Origin: Jaapia argillacea MUCL 33604
Lineage: Eukaryota > Basidiomycota > Agaricomycetes > Jaapiales > Jaapiaceae
Direction: 5' to 3'
Assembly: GCA_000697665.1 (NCBI GenBank)
Contig: KL197723.1
Location: forward strand, 532,765-582,652
Length of the DNA: 49,888 nt
Positions 1-11,227 of the stretch are shown here, in pieces; within the stretch, counting starts at the first letter, position 1, and the number at the start of each line of letters is the position of its first letter. The position numbers and the translations under genes were made by a program. The notes under the pieces were generated by a model. It made no database searches. It was not told the DNA's origin and saw only the letters and a program-made list of their open reading frames with translations.

Positions 1-525
1 AAGGGATAGCGTCGCCGACGTGCTGCTAAGAGATAACATCTTGTATTTCTTTGTGTTCGCTCTTTCATTCTATTCAGTCATTTATCTCGCTCATCTAATG
101 CTTCTCTAGCATTTTTACAAATTACTGCCTCACCGTCGTCGGCTGGTTCGCTCTGCCAGTACGTCTAACACAGCCTGCCTCTTTTCTAGATGTCGATGAT
201 TCCAGGACCCTAACCAAATCGACAGTTGGGCTGGGTAGATATCCTTGGCAGTTTCAACATCACTGTAACCTGCACACTGGGCTGTCGTCTCATCCTCAAC
301 ATCCGAGAAGTGTCATATCGACACCACCAGCGTGTGAACACGGCGGAGATTGAGTATCAGCTGAGGGAGTTGGTTGATGGACCTGTGTTGGCTTCGGGCA
401 TCGATCCAGCCGATAGTTCGGCCCATGGCGAACGGGTGGGGGGTGATGATGATGAGAGGGATGGGAGGGGATCGCGGCGAGAGGTAGATGTGGAAGCCCC
501 GAGCTTGCCTTCGCCGCCGTTGTAG
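1..525 (+). CDS. DUF6533-type membrane protein, copy A (3' part only; 5' end outside window)
   Basis: The last three exons of a DUF6533-family multi-pass membrane protein are present, cut by the window edge. Exons by comparison with copies B-F: 1-54 (ending in the conserved DVLLRDNILYFF segment), 110-158 (a hydrophobic segment with NYCLTVVGWFALP) and 226-525 (C-terminal tail with TCTLGCRLILNIREVSYRH, then an acidic, Gly/Asp-rich end, stop TAG at 523-525). Intron donors are GTTCGC at 55 and GTACGT at 159. The copy keeps an open frame over all that is visible. The function of DUF6533 proteins is unknown; they are integral membrane proteins expanded in Agaricomycetes. The family call is by motif recognition and comparison with the other copies here. 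Confidence 0.8.
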
Positions 526-1234
526 TCTTTCCTTGGCCACCATCCGGAGTCGATCACTCAATCGGGGGCGGGACCGCGGACTAGCATTTATTTCGATCGC
601 ACTTGTAACTATTATGGATACTTGACCAGTTTATGCATTAAGGGACGACCTGCCGATCCTTCTCTCCGTGAACTACCACGGACTTAGTAATTTCTAGGAG
701 AACTTTCGCCATTCGCCATTCATCCTCTTCAAGCCTACAATATCCCTCGGAGTCGAAACTGGGATTCCAACAGACAACACGGATTGAATTAACTATCTAA
801 AGTAACAACAGCAAGGTACTATAGCCAATGAATCTAGCATATCAATAATCTCAGACGCGATGGGACTCGTCAACAACAAAATACAACAACAGTGAGTACA
901 CACAGAAAAAGCATCAGGGGACAGAAGATAAACAGGAAGATAAAGATAAAGTAAAAGGCGTGGTCGAATACGGGTAGATAAAAGTGTGTGTGTATGTGCG
1001 TCAGAGGGCGACACATGAGTACGAAATGAACGTGTGGGGGGTGAGAAGAACTTCCCGTGAAGATGCGATGCGAAGGGTAGCTTTTGGGGGGTTGGTGGGG
1101 GTGTCGCAGGGGATACAACATGGTCGTGGGAGGTGTCGCCGAGGTGAAAAGATGTGGTAGAATGTAATCGCCAACCGCCCAAAAGATCACAAACCAGAAA
1201 GAAAAAGAGTGTCCGAAAGCCGCCACCAAAAGTG
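526..1234. other. 3' flank of copy A and 3' UTR-like segment of Gln/Pro-rich pseudogene 1
   Basis: No gene is seen here. The stretch aligns closely with 8254-9014 and, after the N gap, with 16387-17115. It is therefore part of the tandem segmental repeat between the convergent DUF6533 and Gln/Pro-rich genes. Runs of open frame on both strands are low-complexity shadows. Confidence 0.6.
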
Positions 1235-1985
1235 TCAATAACTCAACCTCCTAACCCTCCTCCCCTCTTTCGAACCTTCCTTCGATCCCCACCCTCCAAA
1301 CAGCCTCCTCAACAACGACTGCTGCTGCTGCGACCCATTCTTCTTCTGACTCTTCGGCGGAGTACGTTGATGCGAAGACTCTTGATACCACGAGCCCTTC
1401 TCCTTCACAACCCTCCTCGCCGAAGAATCAGAGTCATAATTATCATAGTCATGATGAGGGGTCGAGAGGTCATGTCGACTCCTCGAGGGCGAGTTTTGAT
1501 GGTGGCGCTGTTTGGTTGGAGGGGAGTTATAAACTAAGGAGGTTTTTGATGCAGATGCTGACTGTTGGTGATGAGGGTGGGCTTGGTGATGGTACGGAGG
1601 AGGAGGTGTGGTAGCGCAGTACGGCGACGTGTGGGCATCTTGGGGGTACGAATGAGGATGAGAACGGGGTTGGCTTTGATGACGGGATTGTGTCTGGTAA
1701 TAAAGATTCAAATTCAATTAGCGTTGGTATTCTCAAAACGAAAACGAAAAGACAGGGAAGGACTTACAGCAATGTTTCCCCGCTCCCTCCTCGCCACCAC
1801 TTGCTGACTCTTCGCACCCTCAGGCACAATTGAAGCTGTAGACCCATAGACCCGTCCCTCCCATACACCTGGCCCGTACCTCCCCACGCAGCATTCGCAG
1901 GGGCAGCCCTCGTCTGTACATCCATCGAAGCCGACCTCGGTTTCACAGCTGACTTTGCCTGCACCGCCGTCGTTTGAGGACTGTG
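1235..1985 (-). pseudogene. 5'-truncated copy 1 of the Gln/Pro-rich gene
   Basis: Exon 2 (1235-1693) is open and ends in the same GSQQQQ / LFGGWGSKEGSKEGRR / RRLSY tail as the complete gene at 17116-18900. An intron of about 74 nt (GTAAGT donor) separates it from a remnant of exon 1 (1768 to about 1985). At about 1985 similarity to the complete gene stops, and the sequence changes to one resembling the 3' flank of DUF6533 genes D and E. About 300 N-terminal codons, including the start, are missing. The copy therefore looks non-functional despite an intact last exon. Confidence 0.75.
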
Positions 1986-2230
1986 TAGTGCTAGTGGAGG
2001 TGCATTGGTGATTGACTGGTACCCTTTGCTGTCCCGACCAACATTGCGGGAGAAACATGATAAAGATGATGGTACCAGGGGGTTTTACTTGTCATAATGG
2101 TACTATCCACTGTAAGCTACGTGGATATTACTTATTGCTGTCTTCAGAATAGTTGGCACATGCATCTCTCATGTATTCTTGGGCTTGTTTTGACTGTCAA
2201 TATTGCTTGAATTTTATCTCGACAATACCA
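1986..2230. repeat. Segment similar to the 3' flank of DUF6533 genes D and E
   Basis: The stretch around 1975-2150 shares long near-identical blocks with 34497-34660 and 38420-38600, which lie directly after the stop codons of DUF6533 copies D and E. Shared blocks include GACTGGTACCCTTT, GCGGGAGAAACA and GGGGTTTTACTTGTCATAAT. The equivalent place in unit 2 is 9750-10000. It marks a recombination junction inside the duplicated unit. Confidence 0.6.
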
Positions 2231-2231
2231 C

Positions 2232-3140
2232 TTACTTGTTGTAGGTAGTGGCAAGAAACTTGAGAGGGAATGAAGAGGTCAGTGAACATCTTGAGGTTAA
2301 AGACAACAGTGGAGCACGGAACTGCCGAAGACTCTGAGTCAGCGCAAGAAGAATTGCACGCCATCGGAGAGACGTTTCAAAACGGAGGTGCAGATGAGGA
2401 CCCAGACCACAGAGCTTACACTGACCGAGGAGATGACCTCGGGAATCTTCTGCGACGCCTTCAAGACAACGTGTCACGGTCACAAGGTCACAACAGAAAC
2501 GCCCTTCAACTCGGATGACCAAGAAGCCTATCCCTCTGTCTCTCTACCACCCCGTCGAAACAACCTCCAACCGACGATCTCGAACCTTCCAACGGAAGAA
2601 AGAGGCGTAAGACCAAGATCAGCTGAAAGACCGTCAGATTATTCAATCCGAGTTGCCGGCGTTGGGCAATACTTACTCCCCAATCCCTTTTCGACATGTC
2701 CGCTCTCGTGAGTTTCTCCCTTTGCAGAGGTCTTTCAAAAACCTTCCCCATCAATTCACACTTTTTTCTTCCGGTGCACGGACCTCACAGCAAACTACTC
2801 GACAGAATGCCTGCATGCGTGAGCTCGGCGAAGCCGAATTGACTCTGTTTTGTGGCGATTTCAGGTGTGTCGCACTCACCAGACCACATTTCCATGCCAT
2901 TCACCATTGGACGTAGTTATCTCCAACGACGACCGATTTTTTCACATCACCTCTATCACGTTGAGCCTACCCTTGCGTCCTCGTGATGTCCTGAAACATC
3001 GGCGTCGACACGGACAATTGCGGCGCATCCTCGTGAAGTCGTCGCATCTCCAACATCGACCAACAACCAATATAAAACAGTGCCAACCTCGGATTCGCTG
3101 AGTGCGCACCTCGCTGGGAAGCTCTCCAGCTGACCGCGGT
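2232..3140. other. Duplicated segment with short decayed coding-like fragments, unassigned
   Basis: This aligns with 10000-10935 in unit 2. A short open stretch near 2270-2400 (SAQEELHAIGETFQNGG) recurs near 10040-10190 (SAQAELHAIGETFQNGG), which suggests a degraded exon. Frames around it are broken differently in the two copies. I cannot assign a function and see no intact gene. Confidence 0.35.
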
Positions 3141-4600
3141 ATGGCAGTCCTCAGTCGTGTCGACAGCGGTCTCTATCCTGAGCTCGCCGACAACTTGATC
3201 CAAATGGGCAAAGATGTGCTCCAATGTCAATTACCAGGTCGATTTTGAGAAGTCCGCCCCCTGCCAGGACTGGAAGGGGGTTGATTACCACGCCATACCT
3301 CCTCTCCAGCCTTTCCCTACCATCGTCTTCGGTGACATCTGCTGCGGTATTGACGGCACTTCGCTCTCTGCGAAGGGCAACTTTCACACTAACGGTGACC
3401 AGGTGTGTTCGCGTACTCCAGCCCGTCCACAACACATGCTGACAATACCCTCGTCTAGCCCATCATCGATGGTACAAAGGTCGAAGACATGTTCGTGTTC
3501 CGCAAGCCTTGCACTGCCACCAAGACGCTGTCCGCACACCATGTCAACCAAATTGCCACCCTGAACACCATCGTGGATGTCGACAATCTTGAAGAGGAGG
3601 CCGCCGGATGTGAAATAGGTGTTGTAAGTTCAAGCTCTTCTTTTACACCTGGCTGATGATCTCGTCAAGGACGTCTTTCCCATTAAGTGTGTTAAGCTGT
3701 CGAAGACCGGGGGAGGTTCCGACATCGCGGACCTCATTGCTATTCGCTCACCCAACAAGTATGAAGTACGTCGCTATCTTCTATTGTCGTTCCATCTCAT
3801 TTGTTCTTTTTGTTCTTGATATCCGGCTTTTAGGTCCTCAAGTCTGTGATTGGAGGACCCATGGGTGGTGAGAGGAGGATCCCGCTACAGACGCCATCGA
3901 GGAGGATGAGGGTCGGAAGGTGAATGATGTCGACGGTCAGTCTTTGCTTGTCCGTGCATTTTCACGACAACATCTGACAGTGAGAACTTAGTGCATATTG
4001 GCGCCTAATACGATCCTGCTGTCCTGGCTGACTGCTGTGGTGATTTCTTTCAATTCGAAAATGCCAAACTAGCATGATATTGATGGCAACCTCATCCCAC
4101 CCTGGGAGGCTTACGACAAGCTTCGCGCCGGCATACTCGTCCTCGCCAATGTCACTCTCAAATGTTGGATAATAAACGGACTGAAGAAACTCAAGAAACG
4201 TGAGCGACAAGGGTTGACCGTCCGAAAGAAGGTGCATTGTGCTGTGTTTTTATGCTTGCCTCCTTCCTCGATGCCGCCTTAGATCTACCAGCTCGAGCTT
4301 CGTTCGCTCAAGGTGGTTGCCAAGTCCAATCTCCCCATCGAGCAGCGAATGATTCCAACGCTGCCGTGTCTTCTTTGTCGAAGACTTCGGCCATGTCCGT
4401 GTTCGACCGGTTCGAATCCCCGAAGAAGAAAAAGACCATCCATGCTCAACGCACTTCCGGGACTTCCGTGACGGCAACTTTCTGGTGTTCTGAATTCCAT
4501 CCTGCCAGCAGCATCCCCGTGCCTTGTACTTGCATAGTGATTGCATGTGTGCTCCATCGTTTCTTTCCCTTTGTAATTATATCCTTGCTTTTCCGCACTG
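3141..4600 (+). pseudogene. Decayed unknown multi-exon gene, copy 1 (WEAYDKLR / LVLANVT protein)
   Basis: Coding-like blocks separated by short introns run in one direction. They include GLY/AELADN-like, QDWKGVDYHAIPPLQPF, TIVFGDICCGIDGTSL, DGTKVEDMFVFRKP, DNLEEEAAGCE, KTGGGSDIADLIAIRSPNKY, DIDGNLIPPWEAYDKLR and VLANVTLKCW. The type resembles uncharacterised basidiomycete proteins; I do not know a function. Compared with copy 2, about 300 bp around the start codon are missing near 3140, one extra A near 3212 breaks the frame, and frames shift again further on. It is a pseudogene by these changes. Confidence 0.55.
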
Positions 4601-6440
4601 TCTGAGCTCTTTGACTATTCCTGTACGAATCTGGAGATATAAATGTATGCTTGTTGATTACGACAAGCTCGAGTGCCACCTGGTTTCTCTTCAACTTGAA
4701 CTCTGGTGTCGCGCAAATAGTAGTGGGTTGTGCCGTGCATACGCCCTTGCACCTTATACATGAGCCGGGGAAACTACTTATTGAACGAAATCCACTATAC
4801 CTTGGCCTCGAGTTGTCCTTCCTTGTCGAAAAGCCTCCTCAAATCCGTTCAGAATTGTTTCGTGGTTTAAAGGTGGCCATTTATTTATAATTTAGCGCCA
4901 GAACTCCTCGAATCCACAAGGATTCGAAAATAGTTCGAATGCAGTGTGCATCCAACCCTGTGGAGTTTCTCCCGTGTTCTGATGCCTCGTCTCTCCAATG
5001 ACTAAATATTGTACCTATTTCAACTGCTCACTTCCCTGCAACGGTACCCCTTCCTAACATCTGAGCTCCGCGACTGCGATTATAATCGCTCCCACAAACC
5101 CCCTCGCGATTTCTCTCATTGGGTCCACACCATTCGATTATCTGCTCTGACCTCAACCGTCGCGAATCGATCTCCTGGACTGATTAAAACCGAGCTGATG
5201 AAAAATAGGGTTAGAACTCGTGTGGATATATGAGATTGTAGAACACGGGCGCCATGACTAGGTTGGGGACCTACGTTCAAGGGTGAGTCCCAGACGCTCG
5301 GCTACTTACCTACACTTCCAGTTCGGAGCTAATCTTTCATCTCGGTACTTCTACTGTAGTTCAGTAGTATGGCTTATATAGAACTCGTCGGGCTTATTCT
5401 TCTTTTGCCTACGGCATTCAACACCCTTTTACACAACTTTCTGCTCCGTTATTCAATGAGATCCCGCGAGGAGTTGGCGGGACACGAGTGTCACGACCAC
5501 TCTATCAACCTGTTTCCAGTCCAGCGTACGCTACTTGCCTTGTACGGTAACTCATCTGTGATCTGGCTGGCTTCGAGTTGCTTCGGAGTGGGCCTGGTAG
5601 GAAATCTGCGTCCGGCGGCAGTAAAGGTCCGGTTCTAGAATCGATCCATGGACTTGAATCACGAGCAGACAAATGAGCCTTTCCGCGGACCAAGGGACCA
5701 GTGCCACTTAGCAAGGACCTCAGAGGCCAAGGAATGGAAAGATTACAGCAGATTGCAAAACGAATAGTCAGGTTGCACAAGGATACGCAGACAGATAATT
5801 CAGCTTCCGCCGCCAGCAAGCGGCCCCTAAGGAGCAATTGCGATCAATTCCAGAGTCGCTTGAGTGCGAGAAGGTCTCCGACGACACTACTAAGTGTCGG
5901 GGATCAATATTTCATCTGTGAGCAGGTTTTCTCAGCCTGACTATCGTTTTGCAATTTGCTGTAATGACTGTTTGGTCCGGGTGGCTGGCACATTGCATCA
6001 GGAAAAATACCCAGTGGTGTATGGACCGGTCTATACCGTCGCATACCATGTCATACCACCTCGCGATTTCTCTGATGAACTTCCCACTGCGCGGGGCTCA
6101 TTACTGTCCGGACTATGGACTAACATAGACCACGATTATCGGGGGTCCTAGATCTGCGCAACTCGGGTTAGCCCATTACGTCCTGGCGTTGTCTGTCAGA
6201 TTCTATCATAACGCCAGCGTGACTGTCATGATTTCGTACTCAGCATCCATATCGCCGCTGTCGCTAAAAGTTCCTCATATTCTCGTGTCTACAGCGTTGT
6301 TGGTGATGTCAACTGTATTCACGCCTACCGGGCCCCATCCTAGTAAGGCTAACGGACAGGGGTAATTTTGAGCTACCACCGTCGTCTATTAGCTTTCGCT
6401 GGACCATACCACCATCCTTTGGCCCTCGACGCTTCTCCAT
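4601..6440. other. Intergenic part of repeat unit 1
   Basis: No gene is supported. 4601-5600 aligns with 12660-13860 of unit 2. Around 5520-5535 it preserves the empty site of the MITE present in unit 2. The stretch of roughly 5610-6145 has no counterpart in unit 2 and looks like an insertion in unit 1 or a deletion in unit 2. 6150-6440 is the 5' flank of copy B and matches 13880-14158. Confidence 0.5.
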
Positions 6441-8253
6441 ATGTCCAACATCAATCCTCTCGCTGTTCTTCAATATCTGCAACTCGTCCGTCTCATTCAA
6501 CGTGAGTTCACCTATACAAGTGGCAAACATGATCTCCGTCTAATTGTGCTCTTTTGCGATCTTTAGTATCCGCAACTTTTGCCCCCGTTTACGATCATCG
6601 TGAGTTTGATTCACCAAACTGACACCTTGATCTCAGTTATGGGAAATCTGAATGTTCTTTCTCTAGTAATTTCGTTCGACCAAGAGGTTAGGAGTGACGC
6701 GACTCTTTCATTGTGTTTATCTGAGAATTTTTGATGTGTATACTGGCTAGGTCGAGTTTATCTGGGTATGTGATCCAGCTGTTCCTTGTTATCAACCGCT
6801 GAATCGCCGAGTACGGCAGAAACACCCAGGCATTTCTGCAAAGATATTCTTCGTATTGGTGCGATTTATTTCCATTCGAACGTGAGCCACTGTTGATTCT
6901 GGTGTAGACGCGATATGGTGGCAATTGCATAGTCATGTGAGTCTCCGTTTCAGTGTGAGGGATCGTTGGTGGTATACTGATGCCCTTCCTCCCCCCCACC
7001 GCTTCGTTCAGCACAATTTGTATCCGTAGGTCTGCTTCCGTGTCGATCTGGTTAATATCCCTAATGATCAACGTCCCAGTTCTCTTCACGGAGGTAACAT
7101 CAGTTAGTGTGAGTTTGTGCCCCCATCGGTCAGGCTATCGTCATTTCATCTCATCCTACCGCCCCGTTCTTCGGGTTTCAGTCGTAAGTTGAGGCACCAT
7201 ATCATAACCTCCGATGTTCACCCACCTTTTGGTCAAACAGATGTCTGTGCTCATCCTCCCGATTTGAGTATATTTGCTAAACTATCGGTGTCTAGGTCAT
7301 AGTCGCGTCTTGCTCCAGGTATGGGCCACAGCGATACCTGCATGGATCGTGCAAGGTGCGGAGAAAGTCGCCCTTTCATTACCATCTCTTACCCTGTCAT
7401 TGCAACTCATCTCGCGCGTCGACCTCCCCCCTCCATAGTTATCATGCAATCTCGACTCTATGCAATGTACAACCGGTCGAAAAGAGTGCTAGTTTTCACC
7501 GGCACGTGTTTTGTGATTGAAATAATAGGTTCACTGGCCTTTGGTTTGTACCAGGATCTTCAAGGTATCACTTATCCTGAGCTTCATTGAGTTTGATCGA
7601 CTCATTGCTCCCTCGTCCACAGTCATCCCTGTTCGAGTATTTGACACCTGGACCGGCTGTATTGTGACCAAGATGCCTGAGTATAGGGTCGGCATGTGGC
7701 TAGCAATCATGGCTTATGAAGGGATCCTCTTCTTGCTCGCCCTCTACAAGACGTTGTTGCATTTGTTCCGGATGAACCACCCGTGGACAAGAAATAGTGT
7801 CGCCGACGTTCTGCTAAGGGATAATCTCTTGTATTTCTTTGTGTTCGTCCCTTCATTCTCCTCAGCCAATGTATCTCGCTCACCTAGTCTTTCTCTTAGC
7901 ATATTTTCGAATTATTGCCTCACCGTCGTCGCCTGGTTCGCTCTTCCAGTACGTCCAACACAGCCCGCCTCTTTTTTGGATGTCGATGATTCCAGAACCC
8001 TGACCAAAATCGACAGCTCGTCTGGGTAGAGATCCTCGGCAGTTTCAACATCACAGTAACCTGCACATTGGGCTGTCGTCTCATCCTCAACATCCGAGAA
8101 GTGTCATATCGACACCAGAAGTGCGTGAACACGGCGGAGATTGAGTATCAGCTGAGAGAGTTGGCTGATGGACCTGCGTTGGCTTCGAGCATTGATCCAG
8201 CCGATAGTTCGGTTCATGGTGAACGGGATGATGATGGGAGGGATGGGAGGTAG
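6441..8253 (+). CDS. DUF6533-type multi-pass membrane protein, copy B (15 exons)
   Basis: A complete 311-residue model in 15 exons: 6441-6501, 6567-6599, 6667-6686, 6751-6765, 6820-6858, 6908-6936, 7012-7025, 7080-7108, 7182-7183, 7241-7242, 7296-7355, 7439-7564, 7623-7842, 7900-7948, 8017-8253. All introns are GT-AG and all phases close. The DUF6533 signature is clear: YDH-LISF-DQEVELIW followed by K-PGISAKIFF and TRY. Later hydrophobic segments include VWATAIPAWIVQ, the VIMQSRLYAMYNRSKR region, YEGILFLLALYKTLLHL and LTVVAWFALP. The tail is soluble and acidic. Roughly seven membrane spans are likely. The ATG at 6441 gives MSNINPLAVLQYLQLVRLIQ, matching the start of copy C. The biochemical role is unknown. 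Two 2-nt exons are the oddity of this model. Confidence 0.85.
7182..7242 (+). other. Pair of 2-nt micro-exons (TC at 7182-7183, AT at 7241-7242) in copy B
   Basis: The exon ending at 7108 is in phase 0 and the exon starting at 7296 needs one extra nucleotide (mod 3) before it. The only sites that supply it and recur in all copies are AG-TC-GTAAGT at 7181-7189 and AG-AT-GTCTGT at 7239-7248. Together with the GT of exon 11 they spell TCA TGT (Ser-Cys). The flanking introns are 73, 57 and 53 nt, a normal size for this genome, and the third carries a CTAA branch-like site. Skipping both exons or either one leads to an in-frame stop soon after. Confidence 0.7.
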
Positions 8254-9014
8254 ATGTGGAACTCCCGAGCTTGCCATTGCCGCCGTCGTAGTCTTTCCTT
8301 GGCTACCCTCGAGTCGGTTACTCGATCGGAGGGCGTGGTGAGCGCGGACTATTAGCGTTTATGTGGATCTCACTGTAACTATCATGGATACCTGACCAGT
8401 TAATACATCAAGGGATGACCTACCGATCCTTCTCCACCGCGGACTTCAGAGTTTCGAGGGGAACTTTTGGTTCACTTCTCTCACCATCCCATTCTTCCTC
8501 TTCGAGCCCAGATCCCTCAGCGTCGAAATCGGGATTCCAACAGACAACACGGATTGAATTAACTATCTAAAGTCACAACAGCAAGGTACTATAGCTAATG
8601 AATCTAGCATATCAATAATCTCAGACACGATGGGACTCGTCAACAACAAAACACAATCATAACAGCGAGTACACACAAAAAAAGCATCAGGGGGAAGAAG
8701 ATGAACAGGAAGATAAAGATAAAGTAAAAGGCGTGGTCGAATACGGGTGGATAAGAGTATGTGTGTGTATGTGCGTGAGAGGGCGAAACATGAGTACGAA
8801 GTGAACGTGGGCGGGGGTGAGTAGAACTTCCAGAGTGCAAATTGTGAATGAAGATGAATATGCGAAGCATGGCTTTTTGGGTCGGTGGAGGTGTCGCAGG
8901 GGATACAACATGTCGTGGGGAGGTGCCGCTGAGGTGAAGAGATGTGAGTCGAATGTAATCGCCAACCGCCCAAAAGATCACAAATCGAAAAGAAAAATAG
9001 CGCCGCCAAAACTG
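8254..9014. other. 3' flank of copy B, repeat unit 2
   Basis: Counterpart of 526-1234. No gene is seen. Open frames on both strands are low-complexity shadows of the conserved 3' region of the Gln/Pro-rich gene. Confidence 0.5.
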
Positions 9015-9760
9015 TCAATAACTCAACCTCCTAACCCTCCTTCCCTCTTTCGAACTTTCCTTCGATCCCCATCCTCCAAACAACCTCTTCAACAACGGCT
9101 GTTGTTGCTGCGACCCACTCTTCGACGACGTATTTTGATGCGAAGACTCTTGATACCACGAGCCCTTCTCCTTCGCAAACTTCCTCGCCGAAGAATTAGA
9201 TTCACAACTATCATAGTCATGATGAGCAGTCGGGAGGTCGTGTCGACTCCTCGAGGACGAGTTTTGATGGTGGCGCTGTTTGGTAAGGGGGGGGGGAGGG
9301 TGGGAGTTATATGCTAAGGAGGTTTTTGAAGTAGACGCTAAATCTTGGGGGGAGGGTTGGCTTGGTGGTGGTACGAAGGAGGAGTGATTGCGTAATACGG
9401 CGACGTGTGGGCATCTTGCTGGTACGACTGAGGATGACAATGGGGTTGGCTTTGATGACGGATTGTGTCTGGTTAAAAAAATTCAAAGGAAATCAGCGTT
9501 GTTATTCTCAAAACGAAAACGAAAGGATACGGAAGGACTTACAGCAACGTCTCCCCGCTCCCTCCTCGCCACCACTTGGTGACTCTTCGCACCCACAGGC
9601 ACAATTGAAGCTGCTGACCCATAAACCTATCCCTCCCATACGCCTGGTCCGTACTTCCCCGCGCAGCACTCGTAGGCGTAACCCTCGTCTGTAGCTCCAT
9701 CGAAGCCGACCTCGGTTTCACCGCTGACTTTTCCTGCACCGCCGTCGTTCGAGGACTGTG
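9015..9760 (-). pseudogene. 5'-truncated, frameshifted copy 2 of the Gln/Pro-rich gene
   Basis: The 3' part of exon 2 is conserved, with the SGSQQQQPLLKRLFGGWGSK stretch and a final RRLSY. Upstream the frame changes: near 9300-9420 the frame that reads PQDAHTSPY in the full gene is replaced by the RCPHVAVLRNH frame, so at least one frameshift lies within exon 2. A run of ten G's with one A near 9286-9297 is a likely contributor. The exon 1 remnant ends near 9760 at the same breakpoint as copy 1 (about 1985). It is non-functional. Confidence 0.7.
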
Positions 9761-11227
9761 TAGTGCTAGTGGAGGTGCATTGGTGATTGACTGGTACCCT
9801 TTGCTGTCCGACCAACATTGTGGGAGAAACATGATAAAGACAATGGTCGCAGAGGGTGTTACTTGTCAAAATGGTATCCACTGTAAGCTACGTGAACATT
9901 ACCTTATTGGTGTTTTCAGAGTAGTTGGCAGTTGCGTCTCTCATGCGTTCTTGGGCTTGTTTTGACTGCAAATCTTGCTTGAATTTATCTCGACGAATAC
10001 CACTAATGTTGTAGGCAGTGGCAAGAAACTGGAAAGGAAATGAAGAAATTGAACATCTTGAGGTTAAAGACGACAGTGGAGCGCGGAACCGCCAAAGACC
10101 TTAAGTCAGCACAAGCAGAATTGCACGCCATCGGAGAGACGTTTCAAAACGGAGGTACAGAAGAGGACATAGACCACAGCACTTACGGTGACCCTCAGGA
10201 ATATTCTGCTTCGAGATAACGTGTCACAGTCACTAGGTCACAAGCAGAAACCCTTCAACCGCTCAGATCACGAAGGTCCCCCCATCTCTCAGTCCCCCTG
10301 CCACCAGCTTTTCCTCGTCGAAACAACCTCCAACCGACGAACTCGAACATTCCAACGGAAGAAAGGGGCGTAAGACCAAGATCAGCCAAAAAAACTGTCA
10401 GATAATTCAATCCGAGTCGTACACTTACTCCCCAATACCTTTTCGACATGTCCGCGGCGATCGACATCGTTGCCCTGCTATTATTTGATCTTACCACTCC
10501 CGTGAGTTTCTCCTTTGCAGAGATTCTCAAAAAGCTTGCCCATCGATTCACACTTTTTCTTCCAGTGCACGGACCTCACGGCAAACCACTCGACAGAATG
10601 CCCATATGCGTGAGCCCGGCGAAGCCGAATTGACTTGGTTTTGTGGCGGTTTCAGCTGTCTCACACTCACCAGACCACATTTCTATGTCATTCGCCGTTG
10701 GACGTAGTTATCTCCAACGACGACCGATTTTTTTACATCACCTCTATCAAGTTGAGCCTCCCCTTGTGTCCTCGTGAGGTTCTGAAACATCGGCGTCGAC
10801 ACGGACAATTGCGGCACATCCTCGTGAGCTCGCATCCCCAACATCGACCAACAACCAATACAAAGCAGTGCCAACCTCGAATGCGCTGAGTGCGCACCTC
10901 ATCGGGACGCTCTCAAGCTGACCGTGGTATGGCTGTCCTCAGACCCGACCCAGTCACCACGCCATGCAAAAGTTTCGGGTATCGTCCTTTGACCAACACT
11001 TGAATTTCCAACTCCCCAACAACTGACCTGCCTCGTGATAGCAATCTAATTGAGATGGATCAGTCGTTATCACCAAATTCCCACTAATTGCGGAACTCGC
11101 GCATTTTTGCGGTCCTCAAACGGCATATAACTTACAACATCTCGCCCTGCCGACAAATCCGGCGCCCCCAACTTCCCCCTTTCCAGTCCTGCGACAACAC
11201 ACACATCGTTTGATACGCCTGCCGACT
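9761..11227. other. Duplicated segment of unit 2: DUF6533 3'-flank-like sequence plus decayed fragments
   Basis: 9761-10000 repeats 1986-2230, and 10000-10935 repeats 2232-3130. About 10940-11225 has no counterpart in unit 1. It is probably the original upstream region of the unknown gene at 11228, lost from unit 1. No intact gene was found. Confidence 0.45.

Noticed and set aside
55-60. Apparent loss of a splice donor in DUF6533 copy A (TTCGCT instead of TTCGTC)
   Set aside because: Comparison of phases shows the donor is the GT two codons earlier (GT at 55-56, GTTCGC), which is intact in copy A.
793-1238. Minus-strand frames with hydrophobic FYFIFIFLFIF stretches (also at 8563-9018 and 16592-17119)
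   Set aside because: They come from an AAAGATAAAG-type low-complexity 3' UTR sequence repeated in each unit; frames are not conserved between units as protein.
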